Source: Liriodendron chinense
Taxonomy: Eukaryota > Streptophyta > Magnoliopsida > Magnoliales > Magnoliaceae
Reading direction: 5' to 3'
NCBI GenBank assembly: GCA_003013855.2
Contig: PVNU02002748.1
Span: forward strand, 1 to 64,000
DNA: 64,000 bases
Of the stretch, positions 32,796-44,080 are shown piece by piece. Made by a program: the position numbers and the translations under genes. Below the pieces are notes generated by a model that searched no databases, had not been told where the DNA came from, and saw only the letters and a list, made by a program, of their open reading frames with translations. Within the stretch, counting starts at the first letter, position 1. Each line of letters opens with the position of its first letter.

Positions 32796-33770
32796 GGATT
32801 GGGTACTACCTTCACCAGGACCTAGCTAGAGATGGACAGTCCTATAAGGGGTTTTGTGGGGCCCATCGAGATATGTGTTTTATACAATCTGTCCATCATT
32901 TTGAAATATCATTTTAGGGCATGAGCCCAAAGAAGGAGGTAGATCAAAGGCTCGAGTGGACCACGCCACAGGAAATAGTGGGGATTAAATGCCTACCACT
33001 GAAAACCTGTATGTGGAACTTCCTTATGACTTACTATTTTAGGTAAATACCTAATTGGTGGGGGTAGGGATTGGGTACTACCTCCACTGGGACCTAGCTA
33101 GAGATGGACAGTCCTATAAGGGGTTTTGTGGGGCCCATCGTGATATGTGTTTTATACAATCTGTCCATCATTTTGAAAGATCATTTTAGGGCATGAACCC
33201 AAAACAGAGGTAGATCAAAGGCTCGAGTGGACCACACCACAGGAAATAGTGGAAATTGAATGCCTACCACTAAAAACCTGTATGTGTGTGTGTACACACA
33301 CTAAGTGAAGATAACCTTTTTTATCAAGCTCAAGTGGTAGACCGTGTGAAGTAACCTCATTTCAACACTAAGATCTTGGTATCGATTCCAAAGTGGGGGT
33401 GGCTAATATTGCGGTGTGACTAACCGCAGGGGTGGGTACTAATAGTGGGGTGTGTGTACTCACCTTATTATTCCATTTATCTAGGTCTATGCGACTTTAT
33501 GAACAGGTTGGATGAAAAATAAACATCATGATGGGCCTTAGGAAGGTTTCAATAGTGGGGTCATTGTCACCATTGCCTATCGTGTGGTCTGCTCAAGCCT
33601 TTGATCTGCCTCCGTTTTTGGCCCATGCCCTAAAATGATCTTTCAAAATAAATGGCCGACTTAGATAAAACACATATATGACGATCAGCTTCAGAGAACC
33701 CTTGATAGGACCATTCGTCTCTAGCTAGGTCCTGGTGAGGTAATACCCAATATGTGCCCCCATTGGGGGG
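32796..33770. mobile_element. Mutator-like MITE, with internal duplication and a SINE
   Basis: The ends carry ACCTAGCTAGAGATGGAC on the left and GTCTCTAGCTAGGTCCTG on the right, as in the copy at 39986-40536. The left part is duplicated: GGTAAATACCTAATTGGTGG occurs at about 32770 and 33042, a period near 272 bp. A tRNA-derived SINE at 33325-33466 separates the left and right halves. The right half resumes with GCGACTTTATGAACAGGTTG. Non-coding. Confidence 0.8.
33325..33466 (+). mobile_element. tRNA-derived SINE
   Basis: A box AAGCTCAAGTGGTAGAC at about 33326-33341 and B box GGTATCGATTCCA at 33378-33390, followed by AAGTGGGGGTGGCTAATATT and a TGTGTGTACTCACC end. It lies inside a Mutator-like MITE. 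Confidence 0.72.
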
Positions 33771-33994
33771 GCCAAGAGGTTAGTTTTGAAGGATATTGCA
33801 ATCCTTGGCACCCGAAAAAAAGTGCTTAATAGCCACTTTGAAGATAACAACATTTTCATGCGCTGAGAGAGAGGGAGAAACATAGTTACATTTTCTTTAA
33901 TTACTCGGTGTTTATTGAAGTTTGTTAATGTATGAATAAAATGGTTATCGTTTCTATTATATTTGTATAAAATTAAATTGTATGAAATAGATGT

Positions 33995-34432
33995 TACGGG
34001 CTATTTGATAAACTTATTTTCGGCACTTTATCACTAAAATTTTATATTTTCAGTGATTTTCACTTATTTATGTCATTTGGCAAATTCAACTTATCAAGAG
34101 TGCACTTGAAAACTAAAAGATAAACTCTAAAAATTAATTTATGTGTTAAAAACTTAAAGTACAAGCTTGTAATATTGAAATAATTTTAGGAATATTTCAG
34201 ACAAAAGTAAAAAAAGAAAAAAAAATTTAATGCACCATCACTTTTAACATTCAGCCTTCAGTATTAAGTGAAGAAAGGGGTTGAAAAAAATCAATATTTT
34301 TAGTAAAAATTAATTTAATCACTAAATAAGTTGGATTTGCCATAATATGAATCATTGAAATTTTTTGAAAATACAGAATTTCACTAATAAGTGTTGAAAA
34401 TGAATTTTATCAAGCCGTGCTTTAAAACTTCT
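33995..34432. mobile_element. AT-rich terminal-inverted-repeat MITE
   Basis: The left end has GGGCTATTTGATAAACTTAT and CACTAAAATT; the right end has ATGAATTTTATCAAGCC and AATTTCACTAATAAGTG, which are inverse to each other over about 40 bp with mismatches. AT-rich and non-coding. Superfamily not assigned. Confidence 0.65.
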
Positions 34433-34484
34433 TTTTATTTATAGCAAAATATTCTTGGAATAATTTGTGCTTTAAATTTCCATA

Positions 34485-35110
34485 GCTCAAGTAGTAGACT
34501 AAGTGAAGATAGCATTGTTTCAACACTGTTTGGGCAACTGTATCTCAAGGGATAGAATGGTATTAGATGGAACCGATATCATTTATCACTCATTAATTGC
34601 ATGTCTTTCAATATCTTGATATTAGATGGGATTAACATCATCCTTTTCTATGTTTGGGATCAAATGCTTTTTCTTACCAAATGCATTTATTACGTGAATT
34701 TTGTGTTTGGTGGGCTATAAAATTGTAATCAACAGACCACATTTCACAACTAATTTTGCTCACCTGCGTGCATGTGCACATTGAATAAAACGTTTAAAAG
34801 GCACATAGGAATGGATAACGTTGATAAAATGCACACATCGATGTGGGGCCTACAATTGTAACAGATACCAAATCCACCGTAAATCCATCAAAATCTACCG
34901 TTAGCATTGGAATACATGATATTGGATTAATTCAAACCTTTCTTGAATTATCAAACATCATATGAAATTGGCACAAGACCCAATACTATACCATACCACC
35001 TAATGCTATCTAATACAGTTGCCCAAACAGTTGCCCAAACAGGCCCTAAGGTCTTGGTATCAATTTCCAGGTGGGAGTGGCTATCATTATAGTGTGACTA
35101 ACAATGGTGG
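34485..35110 (+). mobile_element. tRNA-derived SINE split by a MITE
   Basis: The A-box half (TAGCTCAAGTAGTAGAC, about 34485-34500) ends with TTTCAACACT. The B-box half (GGTCTTGGTATCAATTTCC) resumes at about 35050. In the 33325 copy these parts are continuous (CAACACTAAGATCTTGG). The gap is filled by an element with GTTTGGGCAACTGTAT ends. Confidence 0.7.
34527..35045. mobile_element. MITE with TTTGGGCAACTGTAT ends
   Basis: The left end GTTTGGGCAACTGTAT is the inverse of ATACAGTTGCCCAAAC near 35013-35028. The right end has a short repeat of GTTGCCCAAACAG. Inserted in a SINE; non-coding. A Harbinger-type element is possible but the target duplication is unclear. Confidence 0.68.
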
Positions 35111-35143
35111 TGGGTCCACTATTCGTAGGGTGTCTGTAATGAG

Positions 35144-35473
35144 TGTCGTGTGTCACACCCAAAAGGCTAAACTATTAGGTGTGGTGACCTAGGATATATA
35201 AAGCTCCTTTTCATCGTCCCACAATGAATTTGAGCCTTGGGGTTCTTAGAACTAGATCTTGGCATCCCTCCTCGCTTGTGGGACCTGGGCATGATGGATA
35301 TGGGGCTCTTGGAACTTGATCTCGGCTTCCCCCCTCGCCGTAGGCTTTGGATGGATAACTCAACTTTGATACAAGTTGTGTCACATCCAAAAGGTTAACC
35401 CAACTGGTGAAGTGATCCGAGGATATATGAAGCTACTTTCATCCAACCTAGCTGACGTGGGACAAAACCAACA
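35144..35473 (-). mobile_element. TRIM element, reverse orientation
   Basis: The right LTR at 35376-35473 reads TGTTGGTTTTGTCCCACGTC on the minus strand. The left LTR (about 35144-35228) shares GTGTCACACCCAAAAGG and GGATATATAAAGCTCC but is diverged or truncated. Between them lie about 150 bp without coding sequence. Just inside the right LTR the minus strand reads TTGTATCAAAG, a primer-site relative. Size and layout are those of a terminal-repeat retrotransposon in miniature. Confidence 0.68.
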
Positions 35474-35589
35474 AGGAGAAAAAAAAAATTCTATTTATTT
35501 TTTACTAAGATATTTCTAAAATTATTTTAAAATAACAACTTAGTTCTCTGAAAAAAAAAATTACAATTCAGTACTTCCAATGAATTTTT

Positions 35590-36090
35590 TGAGTTTATTT
35601 TTCAGTTTACCCAACGGCAGTCCAACCCTAATCCCGTCTCCAAAACAACGCCAGCTGCGGGAGTATACACATCGCTGCTTCTCGGATTTTCGCTCCATCA
35701 CCACCGTCCGTCACCATCCCTGAAACCGCCACCACCTTCCGTCCCCATTAAATCCGGCGACCTCAGAACCATCATCCGCCTGTGGGCTCGATTCTGCCAT
35801 TGCATCTCTGCATCCCCTGGATCTGCTGCAATCGAGTACCAGATCTTCCGTCGACGCCTGTCGGACTTACGTTTGACGACCACCGGCACCGACCCCTCAT
35901 CTTCCATTGATTCCGGCAGCCTCCTCTGCCGCGACCACCTGCAGTATCTGCTGCATCCAGATCCGCACCGATTCCCCCTCCGGTCATCTACGGTCGGTCA
36001 TTTTCATAGCCGACAACAGTGATATCAGCAGCCTTAGTGCAGTGAGTCACCGCTGCCACTTAGAGACTCCATCAAACTCCTTAGTGCAGT
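35590..36090. other. CpG-rich stretch of unknown nature
   Basis: This is richer in C, G and CpG than its neighbours (many CCGTC, CCGGC and TCCGCC words). Several short frames cross it on both strands, none with a known domain. It could be a 5' leader of a retrotransposon or a degraded first exon of a gene. I cannot decide between these. Confidence 0.35.
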
Positions 36091-36829
36091 GAGTTTTTAT
36101 TTTTATTGAGATTTTCTGATGAGTTCCCATTCAAATCTTAATTGAATTTCAATTCTCAGATTCAAATCTTTAAATTTTATTTTCAAATTCAAATTTTAGC
36201 TTTTAATTATTTCTTTTAAAGGGTCAGTTGCTTTCATAAAATTATGGTGGTTTTATTGGAGTTTATTGTAAAGCTTATATAATGGATTATAATGCAAGCC
36301 ATAGAGAGCATGGAAATAGTTGCCAAGCTATTCTTCGGCCACGTGTGTGACGTGTGTGTGGGCGTGCCACAACCGAATTTCACAGCCAAGAAAGGCAGAT
36401 ACGTCGTGATCGACCGTATATGACCAAGATTTGTATAGATCAGTCGCCTAATTAGCCACTCGCTCAATCATTTAATAATGACGATCAGGCGATGTTTGGA
36501 GGGTGGGGTTTGTCCTCCAAAAATGAGTTGTACATTTGCCTTCAGAGCAAAATGACTTCTTACTATGTAAAATTAAAGGAATGAAAAGAAGAACTTATAA
36601 TCGGCCGCGTGGATGATCCTCACTTCTTCTTTACCAATGAGAGATGCGATTATGAAAAAGGAAACTTTATTGATCATGAAACTCTTGCTACAGACTTATT
36701 GCTATGGAATGTAATCTCAAGGGTTATATTACGGAACATAAACAGTGCGATTATGCTAAGGAAAGTAAAGAAAATTGATTACGCTAAGAAACATAAGTAG
36801 TAAAATGGAGAACATGATAAGCTTATGAA
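36091..36829. other. Non-coding, nothing recognised
   Basis: AT-rich sequence with short frames (36234-36467 minus, 36609-36800 plus) that carry no recognisable domain. Confidence 0.4.
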
Positions 36830-37560
36830 TAAAATGTAGATTTGATTTGGTTGGTGCTGGACCTTTATATTGTTGGAGTCCTCCTTTTATAGTTTTAATC
36901 TCCCATCTAGATACTTCTCCTGCTGGTTGGTTACATTAACCGTTCGCCCATTACTTATCTTCTGTATCTATCTTTCCCACTTTTTGCCATAACCACTTGC
37001 TAACCTGGCCACGTCCATTTTTCCAACTTAATGTCATGGCATTTTAGACCGATGCCAACTATGTCACTAGGGATTTCGTCGTGGCCTTATATACCTCACA
37101 GCTACTTACCAATGTGTCTTCTTATGATTGGCTCTTCACCCATACTGGCAGAAGTAAGGTATAACAGAAATAACAATTCTCCTTTACTCTTACGTTATCT
37201 CTTTCCTCTTCCTATTCTCTTCACCTTCATTCTATCCTAATCTTCCCTTATTACCCCTCAAATCCCATCTCTTTCCTTACTCAATTCCACTTCCTCCACA
37301 CATCCAATTAAGGAACACATCATTTGGTATCAGAGAATATCGATCCATTATGACGAGAATATAGGAATCCGTGAACCATCTTGAATTACAAGTGGCGGCC
37401 ATGGCGGAACAAATCGAAAAACTATCAAAACAGACCTCTCAAAACATGGTTGATATTAAGGAACAATGAGTTACTTTCGCCGCATTTCAAGAGAGGAGTG
37501 ACCGTAATTTTTCGGAGCTGAGGAGTGACCCGCGTTTCAACAATGGTGGCTGTTACAGCC
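36830..37560 (+). mobile_element. 5' end of an LTR retrotransposon (LTR end, primer site, gag start)
   Basis: A TTGGTATCAGAG primer site at 37325-37335 follows CAATTAAGGAACACA, a plausible LTR end; the preceding CT-rich sequence and a CCTTATATACC motif near 37083 fit an LTR promoter and leader. An ATG at 37350 opens a gag-like reading with HLELQVAAMAEQIEK and AAFQERSDRNFSEL pieces separated by stops, similar in style to plant Ty3/gypsy gag N-termini. The rest of the element is missing and the LTR start is not located. Confidence 0.6.
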
Positions 37561-39147
37561 ACCGTTGCCGTTAAGGAATACCTTGGAAAGGATGCCACTA
37601 TTGACGCCAGACCATAGTGGTTTTGCTTACATGATTACATTCTCTTTCACCATTCATCATGCCTTAGATAGGAGGGATTAGTGAAACAGGATTTGTAAAA
37701 ATGGATCTGGAAAAGCTCGGACAAGGCTATGACGACAATAAAATAGCACAGAACTTTAGTATTTCAATTCAAGCAAATCAATCAGTGGTTGTAGAATGCC
37801 AATCTGCAACTTTAAATTCCATCTCTGAAATTAATAAATCTATTCATCTTTTAATTTATTTTATGAATTTTCTCTTGTATATGGGCATGGCACCATAATA
37901 GTGTTTTTCTTAATTACCCCAGTTTCATTGAACTCATTAGCAAGTTTCAACTTTTGAGCATCGTGAGATAATGCACATCCAGAGAAAAGATTGGCAACTC
38001 TGGCTTTGACACATTGTATTTACAGTACTTCCAATACAAAATGTACTTCGATTGATTTCTCAAAGCCATTAAAAGTCAACTAACTTATATAATCTTCCTC
38101 AAGAAGTCAGATCTGGGTGAAAGGTCAGATAGTGACTAGTCCTTTCCACGAATGTGTTTTGATTTTTCTTCCTTCTATGTTACTTTCAGTAGCTTTGAAC
38201 AATGCCTACCTAAGTCGCCAACCCCCTGATGATTTCTGTTCCGAATCCCATGATCCAGATTATGGGTCATTTGCAATCCAGATTGCAATTTTTACCAATT
38301 CAAAATTATGGTTCCATACTCCTAACGTAGATTAACTTATTGTGTCAATATATATTTTGAGCATGGAGATTTATACTTTAATTTCTGCATGTAGACACAC
38401 ACACAAACACACATACATGTATATGCATACATATGTATGTGCATGAGAAGGTCTCAAGTCCAACCAGTTGGACCACAATTTATTGTCCGCACAGCAGATG
38501 ATGTTCAATTTTTCATGTGCGTGGGACATCCACTGTGTCCAATAGGTTGGCCCCACCATGAGGATTTCCTTATGCAAAGATCAGCCACATCCACTCATTG
38601 AGAGGACAACACTTGTATTTTGCCATTTATCAATGGCTAGACATTGTTTTCTGTGGGATGGCCCACCTGATTATTAGATGGGGTTGATTATTGCACTATG
38701 TGATCCTTTTGTTGGGGCCAACCTATTGGAAGGTTTGGATGTTGCATTCATTTAATAGGTTGGAAGTTAACCCAGGTAACCTTGGCTTTTAAGGGAATAG
38801 ATCAATTACAAAACACACCTATCTCTTAAATATCATGCACCATGTGGCAACAGCCCACATGTCTGAGATCTGGAATCTTTCATCCAACAGACTCAACATG
38901 GATACCACAATGTCAAAAATCAAACTGATCAGGCGATCATAATCATCCAATTGAAGGGCTTCCAAGGAATTGTGAGGAACAAGAAAATGATGTGAAGAGT
39001 TAAAAATTGAATGGGCTCAAGTTCTCCAACTGGGTGGTTAAAATTGCCCCCTCAGTATGATAGTTTGATATGGGCCATCTATGGTGGCACCCATCAGATG
39101 AATGGCTCGAGAGGAACTGCTCATGGCATTGAAGTAAAAAGAAGATT
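37561..39147. other. Non-coding stretch upstream of the CENP-V/GFA gene
   Basis: No gene is recognised. A short CA/TG-rich run is near 38395-38445. Two blocks around 38530 and 38720 share a CCAATAGGTTGG motif in opposite orientation, suggesting an inverted-repeat element. The last few hundred bases should contain the promoter and 5' UTR of the gene, but no clear TATA box was identified. Confidence 0.4.
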
Positions 39148-39237
39148 GTGGTTGATTGCATGACATGGTTTCACTCTGATATAGTAGAAATGCTTACGAA
39201 CAATATCTGTAAAACAAGTAGCAAACACCTGAAAAAA

Positions 39238-39252
39238 GTTTTGTTTTGTAGG
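39238..39252 (+). other. Possible 3' splice site of a 5'-UTR intron
   Basis: The pyrimidine-rich TTTTGTTTTGTAG directly precedes GATGG, where the likely start codon lies. The matching donor upstream was not identified. Confidence 0.4.
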
Positions 39253-39678
39253 ATGGATTCTGAGACTGTAACTCACAATGGTGGATGCCACTGCAGGCGG
39301 GTGAGGTGGCAAGTTGAAGCACCATCGAGTATCGTCGCGTGGAAGTGCAACTGCTCTGATTGTTCGATGAGAGCCAACACCCACTTCATCGTTCCATCTA
39401 CAAAGTTCAAGCTGATGGGAGAGTCCCAACAGTTCCTTACCACCTACACCTTCGGCACGCACACGGCCAAGCACATATTCTGCAAGGTCTGCGGCATAAC
39501 GTCGTTTTATGTGCCTCGGTCGAACCCTGATGGCATCGCAGTAACTGTAATGTGTGTGGACGCGGGCACACTCACGCACATCGAGATCAGACATTTCAAC
39601 GGGCAGAATTGGGAAAAGTCCTATGATCAAACGTCCATTGTGTCGTGTTCTAAATCAGTGGATGAAACGCCAAGGTGA
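39253..39678 (+). CDS. CENP-V/GFA domain zinc-binding protein
   Basis: A 141-residue protein starting MDSETVTHNGGCHCRRV. It carries the cysteines of the CENP-V/GFA (glutathione-dependent formaldehyde-activating enzyme-like) fold: C12 and C14, then C32, C34 and C37 (KCNCSDC), then C77 and C80 (FCKVCGITS). These bind structural and catalytic zinc in the family. Plant members are short single-domain proteins of about this size, some annotated as carbon-sulfur lyase-like, with no firm reaction known to me. The frame is open 35 codons further up to 39148, but the family-like N-terminus and a splice-acceptor-like TTTTGTAG just before favour 39253. No stop or frameshift. No signal peptide or membrane segment is seen. 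The whole domain is in one exon, so an intronless retrocopy is possible, although no poly(A) tail is visible. Confidence 0.9.
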   Translation: MDSETVTHNGGCHCRRVRWQVEAPSSIVAWKCNCSDCSMRANTHFIVPSTKFKLMGESQQFLTTYTFGTHTAKHIFCKVCGITSFYVPRSNPDGIAVTVMCVDAGTLTHIEIRHFNGQNWEKSYDQTSIVSCSKSVDETPR

Positions 39679-39985
39679 TTACTCAAACATGTGAAAATGA
39701 AGGCTTGCATTCTGTAGCATCTACACCATACATTTGCATGGATGGTCTGTCATCACTCATGAGATTTGGTTGGTCACTGCATGGACTCTCTGTAGCCCAA
39801 AAAATCAAACAGTGATATGGCAATCCTAGCTATCTGATGGACCAATTCTAGTCTGTTGAATGTCAATCTTGCTCTTTTCTTTTTGCTCGATTGTGATCAT
39901 TAATTAGGGCGATATGCTGTGCGCAATGAAATCCTTCTATGCAATGGTGGGCTCACTTGGGCCCACGTATAAATTTGCATGATAA
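39679..39985. other. 3' flank of the CENP-V/GFA gene
   Basis: Presumed 3' UTR and intergenic DNA. No canonical AATAAA was found close to the stop codon. Confidence 0.4.
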
Positions 39986-40536
39986 GGGACACGGATTAGG
40001 TACTACCCCAGCAGGACCTAGCTAGAGATGGACGTTCCATTCAGCGGCTGTGGGAGTGGGGCCCATCATGATGTATGTGTTTTATCCATTTTGACAAATC
40101 ATTTTAGGTGATGAGCCCAAAAAGTAGACAGATAGAGGGCTCAAGTGGACCACACCACAGAAAACATTGGGGATTGAACGCCTACTATTGAAAACTTCTT
40201 AGGGGTCACAAAAGTTTTGGAGCAAGCTGATTTTTATGTTTTCCTTTCATCCAGGTCTATGTGACCTTATGAACAGGTTGGATGGCAAATAAACATCATG
40301 GTGGGCCCTAGGAAGGTTTCAATGGTGGGCGTCATTGACACAATTGCCTCCTGTAGTGTGGTCAACTTGAGCCTTTGATCTGCCTCATTTTTTGGGCTCA
40401 TGCCATAAAACGACCTGTAAAAATGGATTGACGGCGTGGATAAAACGCATATATCATGGTGGGCTCCACAGAGCCTCTGCCAGGACCGTCCGTCTCTAGC
40501 TAGGTCCTGGTGGGGGTAGTACCCAATCTGCGCCCC
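39986..40536. mobile_element. Mutator-like MITE, full copy
   Basis: Left end GGGACACGGATTAGGTACTA then CCTAGCTAGAGATGGAC; right end GTCTCTAGCTAGGTCCTG then GTACCCAATCTGCGCCCC. The internal modules are in family order. The 9-bp flanks CATGATAAG and CATGAATGA agree only in part, so the target duplication has decayed. Confidence 0.8.
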
Positions 40537-41156
40537 ATGAATGAAGAGTTGGTATCTAACCAAACAGTAGAGTTGTCAGCGGGCTGGGCTTGATGTTACT
40601 GTGGGCTATGTCTTAAACTTTTATGGTCTAGACCCGTCAAGTCGGTCCTCCCCCAAAGTTCTGATTTTGGGCACGTTTTGGTCGGAACAAAGATATGATA
40701 TTTTGCGCCAAATGAGACTGGCTAATCATGAAATTTCATAACGGTTGGTGTAATCGGGTGAAAAAAAAAAACACCCCCTTTGCTTGGCCAGACCCAACCC
40801 ATTGACAGCTTTATAGGATTTGTAAAGCTTTTCATTTTAACTAAAAATTTGTGATCATAACCGTTCATCTGAGCACCATGGATGGGTTTAGTTGGGGAGG
40901 TCCATTGAATCAGATAATGGAATTTGGCTGGTCTAGTGGCATCCAAAACGATTTTTATTTTTTTCAACTCAGGAAAACTAGATTCAACTCAATCAGAAAT
41001 ATGATTTTGGCTCCCTTCAATTTCCCTAGGACTCGATGGCTATAACGCAATCGGGTGTAGATCACAATGCTATGCGGTAAAATGTACTAAAACTATTATC
41101 ACATCTTAATACTCGACTCAGCCACATCCTTTGGTTTTTAATTGTAAATTAGATCC

Positions 41157-41196
<40 letters not shown>

Positions 41197-41698
41197 TTGA
41201 GCTATTCTGATGGAACTAGTTTATTTACACCTTATTTGGCACCTAGGATTTGGTAGTAAATGAGTGTATTTCATATCCAAATAGCTGCTTTTTGTGTTGG
41301 GCAACCTTGAATTTGAAGGTAAATGGAATCATAGGTGTGTGTTTGAAATCTCAGCAAAATGCTGAGATTATAGTGTAATTCAAAGGAAATGTTTTTTTTT
41401 TTTTTTGGACTTCTTTTTAAAGGTAAGAGAGTCACACATGTAAGGTGTCTCTAAACTTCAAAGTACTAATCTATTAGATACATGATAACCCAAAACAAGC
41501 CAATTATCGATTGCAACACTAAAATCACATCAATAGAATGATCTGAACCATCCAAATGTTGGACATTTAAATTGACGGTTAAAAAAGTCAATGAGTTGCT
41601 TGTGATCCTTGCGTTTGTGGCCCACCCAAGGCTCAGAATTTCTTCTTTTCTTTTATGCCGAAGTATATATTATAATGGCCTTATTACAATCATTTTAT

Positions 41699-41700
<2 letters not shown>
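40537..41700. other. Non-coding stretch with microsatellites
   Basis: No gene is recognised. Includes a GGGCTGGGCTTG-type inverted block near 40580 and 40790 (possible small hAT-type MITE) and an (ATT)n run. Confidence 0.4.
41161..41196. repeat. (ATT)n microsatellite
   Basis: Twelve uninterrupted ATT units. Confidence 0.95.

Positions 41701-41701
<1 letters not shown>

Positions 41702-41765
<64 letters not shown>
41702..41765. repeat. (TA)n microsatellite
   Basis: Thirty-two uninterrupted TA units. Confidence 0.95.
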
Positions 41766-41769
<4 letters not shown>

Positions 41770-41822
41770 CACAAATTTGAGATATGAAAGCTAATTTAGT
41801 TAATCAAATCTAAGTCTTGTTA

Positions 41823-41957
41823 ATATACCGAGAATTCCAAGGCCTTCCAAATGCAAGCTCCCAAACAAGAATGAGGATTGGAATCACCTTTATTCCAATG
41901 TAATTGTGACTTGGATTCCAATGCATTCCAAATCCAAGCTCCCAAATGGGCCCTTAT
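41823..41957. mobile_element. Right end of a TIR MITE
   Basis: Two related blocks (CCAAATGCAAGCTCCCAAAC and CCAAATCCAAGCTCCCAAAT), with repeated TTGGAATCAC/TTGGATTCCA words, end in GGGCCC followed by TTA. This resembles Harbinger-type ends; the left end was not found. Confidence 0.4.
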
Positions 41958-42801
41958 GATGTGTTTGGTGAAAATGATGGATTTTTTTGGTGCAACCAAA
42001 TTTGCCCTTATGTGGTTTATATATGAAAACAGAATCTTAGGTTGAGTTTGATGACACCCCAAAATGGGTCCTTTCACTTCTGCTCAGAGGTTCCAGGACA
42101 ACCACCTGGTGCAATAATCGGACGTGTTCACTATTCAATACCATCAAAATTAATGGACAGCCAATGGTTTTGACTCAACATACAGGTGGGGCACATCTAA
42201 TGAGTGGATCAGTATGATTTTCACTGTGGGGGCCACCTTATGCATGGTTTCCTACACATGGAGACACTGGTGTGAAAGACAATGTCGTGAGGTGGGTTAG
42301 CATGCAGTGGGCTGTAGATGGTGTTGCAAGGGTGAAATTTTGTATACAAGTAGCTATTTGATTAGGGCTGTTAACAGGCCAGGTTTGAGCCGGGCCGAGG
42401 TCCATCGAAGCCTACGTAGGACCCGTGCTGTCCAAAACAAACAGGCCCAGGATCTGCCACCCACTTTCGTGCAGTATCAGGGCTATCTGTTTTGTGTGCC
42501 CCGTCATCAGTGATATACCACAAAAATGCCGTCGAGATCCTAAACGGCCTGAACAGGTCCAGGCTCGGGCTGGATTTCAGGGCTCTTGACATAGCTCCAG
42601 CCTTGCCCGATTATTAAACGAGCTGAAACTTCAGTCCTGGGCCCAGCCTTCGGGTCTAGTTTTCAAGCCCAAAGTGGGCCAGGTGTATAAGCCTGACAGC
42701 CAGCTTGGCTAATCGACGGTTCCATTTTTTCACAGCATGGAACTATGTTTTATTAAAGGATATGGATAGGGTTTTAAACTAATTTTTTTTTTTCATATTT
42801 A

Positions 42802-43473
42802 GGGTTTGTTTGGTTGCGGAATCCAGTTTCCAATGTTGGAATCCAAAATTCCATAAATTGGATTGGAAACTCAGATTCCATTTAAAACTTGTTGTTTGGT
42901 TGAAAACTGTGTAATTCAGATTCCATTTGGTTGAAAACTAGATAAGCCAACCGTTGCTTGCGGCATAGCCCACTTGGGCTTCGAATCCGCCTAAGAACTT
43001 GACCCCTGGCCTATAGTAGTCCCCCAAGACACGGATGACTGGGTTGGATGACAAATAAACATTATAATGGGCCGTAAGAAGTTTTTAATGGTGGACGTTC
43101 AATCAACATTATTTTCCTGTGGTGTGGTCCACTTGAGATTTAGATCTGCCTCATTTTTTGTCTAATGCCCTTAATTGAGCTCTCAAAACGGATGGAATAT
43201 GTGAATATAAAACAAACGTGTACATCACAGATGTACAATTCATGCATCAAGGTAGGCACTACCTTAGTGACACTCACTTCCCTTCTTTTTCCCTTCTGTA
43301 AAAACAGTCCCCTAAATTGTTTCCACTAATCTCAATTCCAGTCAATTTAAATTTTCATATGAAATCCTATTTGGCAGGAATTTGCCACCAAACACATCAG
43401 TTAAAATTGGATTCTGCTGCAATCCAGATTTTAAGATGGAAACAGGTTTCCAAATGCCCAACTAAACAGGCCA
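42802..43473. mobile_element. PIF/Harbinger-like MITE with a Mutator-like fragment inside
   Basis: It begins GGGTTTGTTTGGTTGCGGAA and ends CCCAACTAAACAGGCCA, flanked by TTA on both sides (42799-42801 and 43474-43476). Inner GGAATCC/GGATTCC-type words are repeated. Bases about 43030-43270 are a piece of the common Mutator-like family (GGTTGGATGACAAATAAACA, GGTCCACTTGAGATTTAGAT), so this is a nested pair. Confidence 0.68.
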
Positions 43474-44080
43474 TTAGGTAATTTAAACAAAAAAAAAATG
43501 AGGGTTTTAAAGGGAAGGTCTCCCCTACAGCTAGTTGCATTTGCAACTATTTATAGTGTGGGGCCCACCGTGGTGTACGAATGGCATTCAACAAGTCCAT
43601 TTTAATTTAAAATGGGATGCCCCAAAAATCATGTCGATCCAACCATAAATTGGGCTGCCAGATGAATTTGGAGGTATCTGGGTGGTGGACCATTTTTTTC
43701 TCTACCATGTGGCCTACATGACAGTTGGATCGATTGGATGGCGTATATTTTTTCTATCCTTGGATTGTCATGACTTTTTGACATATACGAACCATAGTTA
43801 ACCCCACATACACGTTCAGACCTTCCCAGTCTACCTACAAGAGAGCTATAATACTCTGGAAGAGTACGATGGTTGATATGCAGGCAATAAGAAATTAAAG
43901 ATATGACATATATATAAAGCCACACTAAACCGTGCAAACCATCGGGCGTTGATCTGGATGGCTCTTAAGCAGAATATTAAGTTAATTCGATCTCCTAATT
44001 TGCTGATTAGTGGATATTCAATGGACAATGAAAACAAAAGCAATCAGTGGTCCAAACTTAATTGAATTAATATACATACC
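43474..44080. other. Non-coding, possible repeat fragment
   Basis: No gene is recognised. A GGGGCCCACCGTGGTGTACG block near 43560 and a GTGGACCATTTTTTTCTC block near 43684 look like another MITE type, but the ends are not resolved. Confidence 0.4.

Noticed and set aside
33326..33390. tRNA gene from A and B boxes
   Set aside because: No cloverleaf or acceptor stem could be formed; context and copies show a SINE.
35698..36092. Overlapping small frames in the CpG-rich stretch as genes
   Set aside because: Frames exist on both strands because the region has few stops; none shows a family signature.
39121..39630. 169-codon minus-strand frame opposite the CENP-V/GFA gene
   Set aside because: A shadow frame of the real gene; no domain of its own.
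41572..41794. Open frames across the second (TA)n tract
   Set aside because: Same cause: repeat-encoded Tyr-Ile runs, no conserved sequence.
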